Shown: in pieces, positions 44,067-51,266 of the stretch | Numbering within the stretch: position 1 is the stretch's first letter | How the letters are laid out: each line of letters opens with the position of its first letter | Assembly (NCBI RefSeq): GCF_000013745.1 | Contig: NC_007925.1 | Span: forward strand, 5,208,001 to 5,272,000 | Length of the DNA stretch: 64,000 bases | DNA from: Rhodopseudomonas_A palustris_F | GTDB lineage: Bacteria; Pseudomonadota; Alphaproteobacteria; Rhizobiales; Xanthobacteraceae | Reading direction: 5' to 3' | Program-made: the position numbers and the translations under genes | The notes under the pieces: model-generated | Seen by the model: only the letters and a program-made list of their open reading frames with translations | Databases searched by the model: none | Told to the model about the DNA's origin: nothing

Positions 44067-44533
44067 ATCCCGGGTCGGTATTCTTTGACGAAGAGTTCGC
44101 ATTTCATGATGGCGAGACAGGAGAAAAACTATTTCTTGTCCTTGGCACAGTCGGGTCGATTTCAGTAGTCGCTAAAACGACGTCGCAGCAAAACGGGCGC
44201 GGCACGACTTACGGATGTCAAGAGAAAGACAGATTCCATAACTTCTACCTTCCGCCAAAGTCGTGCTATTTCAAAAAATCAACTTGGGTTTGTCTAAATG
44301 AGTTCTACGAACTCTGCCCGCGCGATATGCTGAAAAAGAGGTTTGATGGGAAGATCAAGCCTCTTTGCACTATAGAAAACACTATACTTCGTCCGCTGCA
44401 GGACTGCGCATTGATAAGCCTCGACATCACAACTCAACAGCAGGAAATAGTAACCGCATGTTTGGTTTCTGGTCAGGCTAGTTCGCACGCTGCCAATACC
44501 CCTTCCGCCGCCGCGAAACCTGGTGCGCCATAG
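44063..44533 (+). CDS. Unknown small protein, putative toxin partner of the DUF4065 protein
   Basis: Protein of 156 residues, no membrane segment, not recognised. It looks rich in beta strands: EKLFLVLGTVGSISVVAKTT, FHNFYLPPKSCYFKKSTWVC and ENTILRPLQDCALISLDITT. The order of strands and the KSTWVCL segment recall an SH3-like MazF/PemK barrel, but no catalytic signature is clear. The GTG start at 44063 has GGAGAAG upstream and overlaps the antitoxin stop. The C-terminal 20 residues are Ala/Pro/Ser-rich. The toxin role rests on gene order, coupling and size only. Confidence 0.6.
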   Translation: MNPGSVFFDEEFAFHDGETGEKLFLVLGTVGSISVVAKTTSQQNGRGTTYGCQEKDRFHNFYLPPKSCYFKKSTWVCLNEFYELCPRDMLKKRFDGKIKPLCTIENTILRPLQDCALISLDITTQQQEIVTACLVSGQASSHAANTPSAAAKPGAP

Positions 44534-44646
44534 CGTCGCATACCGAGCACTTGCAGAGCGACTAACTGCCATCGGGATTCCAGAGACAGAACGGAATATC
44601 GCTATTAAGATCAGCCGCGGCGGGTTTACAGCGGCGTTTCTGATCC

Positions 44647-45582
44647 ATGTCTTACAGCAGTCGGTTGCTCATCATTGCGATTGGAGGATGTCTAGCCCTC
44701 TTGCTGGCACTCCCCTCAACACCCCAACAGGATGACCGCGATAACGATTCCGACGCAAATTATGCCCGCAAGGAGCGGAGCGAGACCAGCAATCCGGTTT
44801 CTGTAACTATCGCCAACCCTATCCAAATCGAGCGGGAAAATAGTGTCGAGACCGCGTGGGATGAGCCAAATTGCAAGACCCCAAAGTCCCACGATGAAGC
44901 AGACCTTTGCCAACAAATCAGAGTAGCCGATGCTGCTGACGTCACGCTTTCCTACAGCAGATGGCAAATCGCCCTTTCCGTTGCTACGGTTCTCGGGCTC
45001 GCTCTCACGGTCCTTTACGCTCGAAACTCGACTAGGGCCGCGATCGTCGCCGCTAAGGCGGCTAACAGTTCCGCCGTAGTTGCCGAGGAAGCCTTCAGGC
45101 GCCTTGAGCGGCCGTACCTGTACATCAAAATCACGGAAACCACTCTGCTCCGCCAAACCGCCAGCTACAAGGCTCCACCTGGCATCCAGTACCAACTTTG
45201 GAACCACGGTAAGCTGCCGGCTATTTTGCACTCCATCTCCATTGGTCTCCTGAACAGCCCGGAATTCCCGCTCAAGAGCACAATGGCTACAACCGAACCA
45301 ACCTATGAGATTATTTGGCCCGGCTCTGCTGCCAAAGACTTCCGATTCATTCGGGTTTGCGATGCCCCCGTTGGGGATCACTTCCAAGGTGCTCGCGCCA
45401 CCAATCTGGTGCTCTACGGCATCCTTGAATACGACGACCCCACGGGCGCGCGCCATACCGACAGCTTCCTGATGAGAGGCCTGCCTAACGCCACCGCCTT
45501 CGTCATTGACGGCGGCGAAGAGTACAACTGGCATGAGACAAGCTACCCAGGCGACCGTAGCGGCAAGAAGCCTGGCGCGTAG
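44647..45582 (+). CDS. Unknown two-helix membrane protein
   Basis: Protein of 311 residues. Its N-terminal membrane helix (LLIIAIGGCLALLLALPSTP) is followed by an acidic hydrophilic loop of about 75 residues. A second helix (WQIALSVATVLGLALTVLYA) leads to an Ala-rich coiled-coil stretch and a C-terminal soluble domain with LERPYLYIKI, QLWNHGKLPAILHSISIGLL and YGILEYDD. Proteins with this helix-plus-coil-plus-beta layout are frequent hypothetical genes in rhizobial accessory regions; function unknown. An open frame on the other strand covers the same DNA but has poorer coding character. No clear ribosome site is visible. Confidence 0.6.
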   Translation: MSYSSRLLIIAIGGCLALLLALPSTPQQDDRDNDSDANYARKERSETSNPVSVTIANPIQIERENSVETAWDEPNCKTPKSHDEADLCQQIRVADAADVTLSYSRWQIALSVATVLGLALTVLYARNSTRAAIVAAKAANSSAVVAEEAFRRLERPYLYIKITETTLLRQTASYKAPPGIQYQLWNHGKLPAILHSISIGLLNSPEFPLKSTMATTEPTYEIIWPGSAAKDFRFIRVCDAPVGDHFQGARATNLVLYGILEYDDPTGARHTDSFLMRGLPNATAFVIDGGEEYNWHETSYPGDRSGKKPGA

Positions 45583-45708
45583 ATAATTTCTTCTTTTCAG
45601 TAAATATCGGACCTCTAATATTGATCCGGCGCTTGAGGTGCAATAATACCGCCGCTGCATTCGCGCGGCTTGGTGCATTTGCTACCTAAGGCCGCGTCGC
45701 CGCGCGGC

Positions 45709-45748
45709 CTCCCCTCCCCCTTGCGGGGAGGGGTCGGGGGTGGGGGTC
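45709..45748 (-). repeat. Dispersed GC-rich palindromic repeat, copy C
   Basis: CCTCCCCTCCCCCTTGCGGG continuing into a G-rich arm; the reverse orientation of copies A, D and E. Confidence 0.7.
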
Positions 45749-45860
45749 AACGCGTGCTGAATAAGAGGACGTGAACAGGTCTTGCCATGACCGCGACTTA
45801 GCGACCGGCAGACTATCATCGTCACCCGCGCTGCGTGATGGTCATCGGCGCCGCACTCGG

Positions 45861-45900
45861 GGACCCCCACCCCCGACCCCTCCCCGCAAGGGGGAGGGAG
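45861..45900 (+). repeat. Dispersed GC-rich palindromic repeat, copy D
   Basis: GGACCCCCACCCCCGACC followed by the core TCCCCGCAAGGGGGA; inverted relative to copy C. Confidence 0.7.
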
Positions 45901-46002
45901 CGATGGGGCACCGCCTCGTGCCTATTGAACGACACAACGCCGAGCGGCGATCGCTCTCTCATTAACCCTGCGGACAACGCGCGGAGCACCCCCCTAGGCG
46001 GA

Positions 46003-46935
46003 CTAACCCCACGGCCCGCGGCTACGCGGCTGGCCGCTCCACGGCCCGCGCGGCGCGGCGGTGGCGGCGCGCGCCGGTCCGCGCGGCGCGAGTTCGCCGG
46101 CAAGCCGCGTCAGCGCGGCGATGCGGTTTTCGGTCGAGGGGTGGGTGGCGAACAGATTGTCCATGCCCTGGCCGGTGAGCGGGTTGATGATGAACATATG
46201 CGCGGTGGCGGGCGCCCGTTCGGCCTCGTAGTTCGGCACCTGATGCGCGGCGTTGTCGATCTTGGCCAGCGCCGAAGCCAGCCAGCGCGGCTCGCCGCAG
46301 ATCCGCGCGCCGAGATCGTCGGCGGCGTATTCGCGGCTGCGGCTGATCGCCATCTGCACCAGCATCGCGGCCAACGGCGCCACGATCATCATCACGATCG
46401 AGCCGATGATGCCGAGCCCGCCATTGTTGTTGTCGCGGTTGCCGCCGAAGAACATGCCGAACTGCGCCAGCATCGAGATTGCGCCGGCGATGGTCGCGGT
46501 GACGGTCATCAGCAGGGTGTCGTGGTTCTTCACATGCGCGAGTTCATGGGCGATCACGCCGGCGAGTTCTTCGCGGGACAACTGCTGCATCAGGCCGGTG
46601 GTCACCGCGACTGCGGCGTTCTCCGGATTGCGCCCTGTCGCAAACGCATTCGGCTGCGGATTGTCCATGATGAACACCCGCGGCATCGGCAATTGCGCGT
46701 TGCTGGCGAGGTCGGCGACCAGCCGCAGCAGATCCGGCGCGTTGCGCGCGTCGACCTGTTGGGCGCCGTACATCGACAGCACCATCTTGTCCGAGTTCCA
46801 ATAGGCGAAGATGTTGGTGGCCGCGGCGACCACGAGCGCGATCGCGGCGCCCGAGGCCCCGCCGATCAGATAGCCGACGCCCATGAACAGCGCGGTCAGC
46901 CCGGCCAGCAGAATTGCGGTCTTGAAATAGCTCAT
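46003..46935 (-). CDS. htpX: HtpX membrane zinc metalloprotease
   Basis: Protein of 310 residues. Two N-terminal membrane helices (ILLAGLTALFMGVGYLIGGA and the next) are followed by the zinc motif HELAHVKNHD with the HExxH pattern. Two further helices and the third ligand region SREYAADDLGA come next, then the HPSTENRIAAL motif. It is an M48 family inner-membrane protease that degrades misfolded membrane proteins. The C-terminal tail is Ala/Pro/Gly-rich and low in complexity. The ATG at 46935 has GGAGAGG upstream. It is divergent from the P450 gene, with 266 bp between them. Confidence 0.95.
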   Translation of the reverse strand: MSYFKTAILLAGLTALFMGVGYLIGGASGAAIALVVAAATNIFAYWNSDKMVLSMYGAQQVDARNAPDLLRLVADLASNAQLPMPRVFIMDNPQPNAFATGRNPENAAVAVTTGLMQQLSREELAGVIAHELAHVKNHDTLLMTVTATIAGAISMLAQFGMFFGGNRDNNNGGLGIIGSIVMMIVAPLAAMLVQMAISRSREYAADDLGARICGEPRWLASALAKIDNAAHQVPNYEAERAPATAHMFIINPLTGQGMDNLFATHPSTENRIAALTRLAGELAPRGPARAATAAPRGPWSGQPRSRGPWG

Positions 46936-47201
46936 CGTCCTCTCCTGCAGCTCGCGGGATGTTGATCCTCCGCGCTGCACTCCACAGGTGGTGATCGGAC
47001 GATCGGCGCTCAAGATGCCGCGCTGCGGCAGCGCGTCGCGGTAACCGGCGGCCGGCTGCGACTGCCAATCAGTGCCGCCGCGGTCTTGCCAACGCCGGCA
47101 CAAAGCGACACGCTCCGGGACAAGCGCGGCAGCCGCGGCGATCCCGCGGCAACGACCGGGCACAGCAAACCGCCGACCCAGGAAACGCCAAGGATCCCGC
47201 C

Positions 47202-48584
47202 ATGTCGCTCCAGATCGCAGACGGCTCCGGCCGTCCTTCGCTGGCGCCGCCGAAGCGCGGTGCGCTCAATCACATTCCCGGCGACGAGGGCTGGCCGATC
47301 ATCGGCCGCACCTTGCAGGTGCTGGCCGACCCCAAGGGCGAGGTCGAGCGGATGGCCGCGACCTATGGCCTTGCCTATCGCAGCCGGGTGCTCGGCGAGA
47401 CCAGCATTACGCTGCTCGGCCCGGAAGCCAACGAGCTGGTGCTGTTCGACCAGGCCAAGAATTTCTCCTCGACGCACGGCTGGGGGCCGATCCTCGGCCT
47501 GTTATTTCCGCGCGGGTTGATGATGCTGGATTTCGACGAGCACCGGCTGCATCGCCGCGCGCTGTCGGTGGCGTTCAAGGCCGGGCCGATGCAATCCTAT
47601 CTCGCGGCGCTCGACGCCGGTATCGCCACGCGGGTGGCGCAGTGGCGCAATGAGCCCGGCGAGATGCTGTTCTATCCGGCGATGAAGCAATTGACGCTCG
47701 ACCTCGCCGCCACCTCGTTCCTCGGCGCCGAAATCGGGCCGGAAGTCGACGACATCACCCGCGCCTTCGTCGACATGGTGGCGGCCGCGGTGGCGCCGAT
47801 CCGCAGGCCGTGGCCGGGCACCGCGATGGCGAAGGGCGTGCGCGGCCGGCGGCGCATCGTGGGGTATTTCTCCGAGCAGATCCCGATCCGCCGCGCCAAG
47901 GGCGGCGACGACCTGTTCTCGCAACTGTGCCAGGCGACCCACGAGGACGGCGCGCTGCTGTCGACCCAGGACATCATCGACCATATGAGTTTTTTGATGA
48001 TGGCGGCGCACGACACCCTGACCTCGTCGCTGACCTCGTTCGTCGCACTGCTCGCCGCCAATCCCGAATGGCAGCGCAAGCTGCGCGACGAGGTGGCCGC
48101 GCTCGACGTGCCTGACGGACAGACGCTGCCGTTCGACAAGCTCGATGCGATGCCGCTGACCGAGATGGCGTTCAAGGAGGCGATGCGGCTGAAGCCGCCG
48201 GTGCCGTCGATCCCGCGCCGCGCGGTGCGGGATTTCAGCTTCCAGGGCTTTGCGATCCCGGCCGGCACGTTGGTCGCGGTCAATCCGCTGTTCAGCCACC
48301 ATATGCCGCAGATCTGGCCGGAGCCGGAAAAGTTCGATCCGCTGCGCTTCACCGAGGAGGCGCAGAAGGCGCGGCATCGCTTCGCCTTCGTGCCGTTCGG
48401 CGGCGGCGCGCATATGTGCCTCGGGCTGCACTTCGCCTACATGCAGGCGAAGTGCTTCACCCGGCATTTCGTGCAGAACCTCGAGGTTTCGTTGGCGCCC
48501 GGCTACGCGCCGGAGTGGCAGATGTGGCCGATCCCGAAACCCAAGGACGGCCTCAAGCTGACGCTGACGCCGCGGCGCGATTAG
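47202..48584 (+). CDS. Cytochrome P450
   Basis: Soluble P450 of 460 residues. The heme ligand is Cys406 in FVPFGGGAHMCLG. The I-helix reads MMAAHDTLTSS (about 264-274; His replaces the usual Gly of AGxDT). The K-helix ExxR is KEAMRLKPP, and the PERF-like region is EPEKFDPLRF. It needs an external electron donor; none is adjacent. The sequence has the general look of sterol- or retinoid-type CYPs (CYP51/26-like), but the substrate is unknown. The TAG stop consists of the first bases of the 205-bp inverted-repeat element that follows, so insertion may have fixed the C-terminus. Confidence 0.93.
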   Translation: MSLQIADGSGRPSLAPPKRGALNHIPGDEGWPIIGRTLQVLADPKGEVERMAATYGLAYRSRVLGETSITLLGPEANELVLFDQAKNFSSTHGWGPILGLLFPRGLMMLDFDEHRLHRRALSVAFKAGPMQSYLAALDAGIATRVAQWRNEPGEMLFYPAMKQLTLDLAATSFLGAEIGPEVDDITRAFVDMVAAAVAPIRRPWPGTAMAKGVRGRRRIVGYFSEQIPIRRAKGGDDLFSQLCQATHEDGALLSTQDIIDHMSFLMMAAHDTLTSSLTSFVALLAANPEWQRKLRDEVAALDVPDGQTLPFDKLDAMPLTEMAFKEAMRLKPPVPSIPRRAVRDFSFQGFAIPAGTLVAVNPLFSHHMPQIWPEPEKFDPLRFTEEAQKARHRFAFVPFGGGAHMCLGLHFAYMQAKCFTRHFVQNLEVSLAPGYAPEWQMWPIPKPKDGLKLTLTPRRD

Positions 48585-48786
48585 AGCATTTTCGGTTAGG
48601 ATTGATGCGGTTCAAGAGTCCCGGGCCGTCATTCCGGGGCACGAGCAGCGTCAGCTGCGAGTGAGCCCGGAATCCATAGCCCCCGCAGGGAGTAGGGATT
48701 CCGGACTTGCTCGTTCTTCGAACTCGCAATCCGGAATGACGACGACATTTTGGTCGGACGATTCAATCCTAACCGAAAATGCTCTA
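48582..48786. mobile_element. MITE-like non-coding element with 24-bp perfect terminal inverted repeats
   Basis: Positions 48582-48605 and 48763-48786 are exact reverse complements (outer ends TAGAGCATTTTCGGTTAG). Between them lies the palindromic repeat at 48627-48741. Total length is 205 bp with no coding capacity, so mobility would depend on a transposase elsewhere. The left repeat supplies the TAG stop of the P450 gene. No clear target duplication was identified. Confidence 0.65.
48627..48741. repeat. Dispersed CGTCATTCCGG palindromic repeat, copy 1
   Basis: It starts CGTCATTCCGGGGCACGAGC and ends CCGGAATGACG, about 115 bp, with internal GGAATCC arms. It is related to the element at 57211-57327 and lies inside the MITE-like element. 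Confidence 0.7.
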
Positions 48787-48854
48787 GTTTGTCTGACCGG
48801 TTGGCGCTGCTGGCACAGCCGCGGATTGATCAGAATGATCGAGCCTGCCGTCTG

Positions 48855-48896
48855 GGGACCCCCACCCCCGACCCCTCCCCGCAAGGGGGAGGGGAG
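48855..48896 (+). repeat. Dispersed GC-rich palindromic repeat, copy E
   Basis: GGGACCCCCACCCCCGACC then the core TCCCCGCAAGGGGGA and GGGGAGC; nearly identical to copy D. Confidence 0.7.
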
Positions 48897-48926
48897 CAGA
48901 GCTGTGGCGACGCACCACCCCAAAGC

Positions 48927-48974
48927 GGCGTGACGCACGTGAGGCGTGATACACATGAGGCGTGACGCACATCC
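48927..48974 (+). repeat. Three tandem 16-bp units
   Basis: Units GGCGTGACGCACGTGA, GGCGTGATACACATGA and GGCGTGACGCACATCC follow each other directly, between GC-rich repeat copies E and F. Confidence 0.6.
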
Positions 48975-49044
48975 TCGGACGTTGCCATTCAGCGCATCCT
49001 GCAGGGACAACGCTTCCAGCAAACCGCGAGGCCGCCGCGCATCG

Positions 49045-49082
49045 CCCCTCCCCCTTGCGGGGAGGGGTCGGGGGTGGGGGTC
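49045..49082 (-). repeat. Dispersed GC-rich palindromic repeat, copy F
   Basis: CCCCTCCCCCTTGCGGGG and a G-rich arm, the reverse orientation of copy E about 150 bp away; the two could form a long hairpin. Confidence 0.7.
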
Positions 49083-49170
49083 CACACAACGGGTCTCACT
49101 CTTGTCGCAAGCTATCAGTCCGGCAACCGAACATGCCGGCGCGCGCGCCGCCCGCCCGCGCTCTGACGCC

Positions 49171-50193
49171 TCACTCCGCCGGCTCCGCCAGCCCGAGCAC
49201 GTCGATGCCGTCGGCGCGGCCGCGGATCGGCAGCAGGCCGAGGTCGCGCAGCTCGACCGGCGGCGGCGCATCGAACCGCTGCAAGGCTGCGCGCGACGCC
49301 AGAAAGCCGCCGGCGATGTCGCGGCTGGATTGCTCCAGCCGCGACGCAATGTTCATCACGTCGCCGTTGAACACGATGGCGCGCTTGATGTCGCCGATCT
49401 CGCCGACGATCACGGTGCCGAAATGCAAGCTGCCGCGGATCTGCGGCGCGGCGCCGAACTCGCGCGCGAATTGCGGCGCGGCGCGCGCCAGCCGCTCTCG
49501 CATCGCCAGAAAACAGCGCAGCGGCCGGCAATCGATGGCGCCGGCCCGCTCCGGCCAGGTCACGATCACCTCGTCGCCGACGTAGTTCAACACCTCGCCG
49601 CGATGATCGGCCACCGCCTGCGTCAGCAGCCGGAAGGTGCGATCGAGCAGCCGATGGATGGCGATGCCGCCGAGCCGCTCGGCAAGCCCGGTGGAGCCGG
49701 CGATATCGACGAACAGGATGAAACGGTTTTCCGCGACCGGCGAATGATAGCGCCCGGTGATGAAATTGGACAAGGCGCGGGTGCCGATCAGGTTGGTGAT
49801 CGCCAGCAGCAGGTTCATCGCGATCGAGAACAGCCCGGAGTAGATCGTCGCACTCCAGAACGACGCGCGGTCGTCGTCCACCGGCAGGCCAGCCAGCACC
49901 GCGCCCAACTCGTAGTACTGGATCGGGATGATGATCGCCGCGTAGATCGCGCTGCGCACCAGCACGTTGAGGGTGAACGGCAGCCGTCCCAGCTGCTCCC
50001 GCAGCACGCCGTTGGCGACGAACAGCTCGAACACCCCGATGGCGCTGCTGATCAACAGCCCATAGGCGATCCCGGCGCGCAGCTCGCCGGACGTGGTGTG
50101 GCCGCGCGAGATCACGAACACCAGGCCGCCGAGCAGGCCGCCGGTGAGCATGATCGCAAGTGCCCGTACTTTCAGTTCAAGCCGCGGGTTCAT
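49171..50193 (-). CDS. Membrane class III adenylate/guanylate cyclase
   Basis: Protein of 340 residues. The N-terminal half has several membrane helices (KVRALAIMLTGGLLGGLVFV, LVRSAIYAAIIIPIQYY, IAMNLLLAITNLIG). The catalytic domain (about 185-330) has metal-binding Asp residues in FVDIAGSTGLAE and NYVGDEVIVTW, the lysine-containing DIKRAIVFNGD, and NIASRLEQSS. It should make cAMP; substrate choice is not proven by the sequence. The ATG at 50193 starts just before the first helix. It follows the SDR gene by 44 bp on the same strand. Confidence 0.87.
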   Translation of the reverse strand: MNPRLELKVRALAIMLTGGLLGGLVFVISRGHTTSGELRAGIAYGLLISSAIGVFELFVANGVLREQLGRLPFTLNVLVRSAIYAAIIIPIQYYELGAVLAGLPVDDDRASFWSATIYSGLFSIAMNLLLAITNLIGTRALSNFITGRYHSPVAENRFILFVDIAGSTGLAERLGGIAIHRLLDRTFRLLTQAVADHRGEVLNYVGDEVIVTWPERAGAIDCRPLRCFLAMRERLARAAPQFAREFGAAPQIRGSLHFGTVIVGEIGDIKRAIVFNGDVMNIASRLEQSSRDIAGGFLASRAALQRFDAPPPVELRDLGLLPIRGRADGIDVLGLAEPAE

Positions 50194-50237
50194 CGCTCGC
50201 TCGCTGCGCGCCGCGCGGAATGCGCGACCGCTCCTGG

Positions 50238-51080
50238 CTACCCCGCCGCTTTGTCGAACGCCTGCTTCAGCGCCGCGAGGCCCTGCTGCTGGGCGCTCCA
50301 ATTGCGTCCGCCGGTGATGGCGCCGTCGATCACCAGATCATGGCCGTTGATGAAGCCGGATTCGTCGCTAGCGAGAAACACCGCGGCGTAGGCGATGTCC
50401 TCGGGCACGCCGGCGCGCGGGATCGGCTGCGCGGTCTTGTAGACCTCGCGCATCGTCGAAGCGGTCTGTTCCGCCGCCTCCACCGACAACCCAAGCGCCT
50501 TGCCGAAGATCCCGGTGGCGATCGCGCCCGGCGAAATGCTGTTGACCCGGATGCCGGCCTCGCCGAGCTCCATCGCCACGCATTTGGTGAGATGGATCAC
50601 CGCGGCCTTCGCCGCGCCATAGACCAGCGACGACGAAAAGCCGGCCAGACTTCCGGCGATCGAGCCGTTGTTGATGATGCTGCCGGAGCCTTGCCGGCGC
50701 ATCACCGGAGCGGCGTGCTTCATGCCGAGCATCACGCTGCGCAGCAGCGTGGCCATCGCCGCATCGAACCGCGCCACTTCGAGGCCTTCGATGCCGCCGG
50801 TCTGCGCCGGGCCGCCGGCATTGTTGAACAGACAGTCGAGCCGGCCGAACCGGGTCACCGCCTCATCGATCAGCGCCCGCATCTGATCCTCGTCGGTGAC
50901 GTCGGTCTGGCGGAACCGGCAGGCCGCGCCGAGTTGCGCGGCAAGCGCCTGGCCTTCGGCGACGCGGCGCCCGGCGATCACCACCTTGGCACCTTCGGCG
51001 ACGAAAACCTCCGCGGTGCGCAACCCGATGCCGCTGGTCGCGCCGGTAATCACCGCAACCTTGCCGTCCAACCGTCCCAT
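50238..51080 (-). CDS. Short-chain dehydrogenase/reductase
   Basis: Classical SDR of 280 residues: cofactor motif GATSGIGLRTAE, CLFNNAGG, catalytic Ser in NNGSIAGSLAG, YxxxK as VYGAAKAAVIH, and SPGAIATGIFG. The C-terminus ends with the typical LVIDGAITGGRNW. NAD(H) versus NADP(H) preference and substrate are unknown. The ATG at 51080 starts MGRLDGKVAVITG; the longer frame is not homologous. It may be co-transcribed with the cyclase gene downstream. Confidence 0.92.
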   Translation of the reverse strand: MGRLDGKVAVITGATSGIGLRTAEVFVAEGAKVVIAGRRVAEGQALAAQLGAACRFRQTDVTDEDQMRALIDEAVTRFGRLDCLFNNAGGPAQTGGIEGLEVARFDAAMATLLRSVMLGMKHAAPVMRRQGSGSIINNGSIAGSLAGFSSSLVYGAAKAAVIHLTKCVAMELGEAGIRVNSISPGAIATGIFGKALGLSVEAAEQTASTMREVYKTAQPIPRAGVPEDIAYAAVFLASDESGFINGHDLVIDGAITGGRNWSAQQQGLAALKQAFDKAAG

Positions 51081-51266
51081 CCGTCTCTCCCCCTGCAGCG
51101 CGACGGCATTCTGCGTCGCCGTTGAGACTCTGTTAATGACATTCCGGGACTGCGCAACGCCAAATACGACGCGGGCGCCGTCTGCCGACGTTCGGCGCGG
51201 CGACTTAACTAAGATTACAACAGAGCATGCGAGGCTGCCGCACCATGTCAAGCGCGGTCTCCTAGC

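Larger units (their letters stand above)
45583..46002. other. 420-bp intergenic region with a convergent repeat pair
   Basis: No gene. It contains two copies of the dispersed GC-rich repeat in opposite orientation (45709-45748 and 45861-45900), about 110 bp apart, so they could pair into one large hairpin in a transcript. Confidence 0.55.
48585..49170. other. 586-bp repeat-dense intergenic region
   Basis: It contains most of the MITE-like element, two oppositely oriented copies of the GC-rich repeat (48855 and 49045) and three tandem 16-bp units (48927-48974). No gene is supported; frames across it are repeat translations. Confidence 0.6.

Noticed and set aside
44716..45678. Leftward 320-codon frame opposite the unknown membrane protein
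   Set aside because: Both strands are open, but the rightward product has two clean membrane helices and matches the layout of known hypothetical proteins. The leftward one lacks a ribosome site and starts in the intergenic region.
41229..49082. CRISPR array suspected from repeated palindromes
   Set aside because: Repeats are irregularly spaced, inverted relative to each other and lack uniform spacers or cas genes.
48651..49349. Leftward 232-codon frame over the repeat-dense gap
   Set aside because: It consists of translated repeats (PPPTPPRKGEG-type runs) joined to a frame inside the cyclase gene; not a gene.
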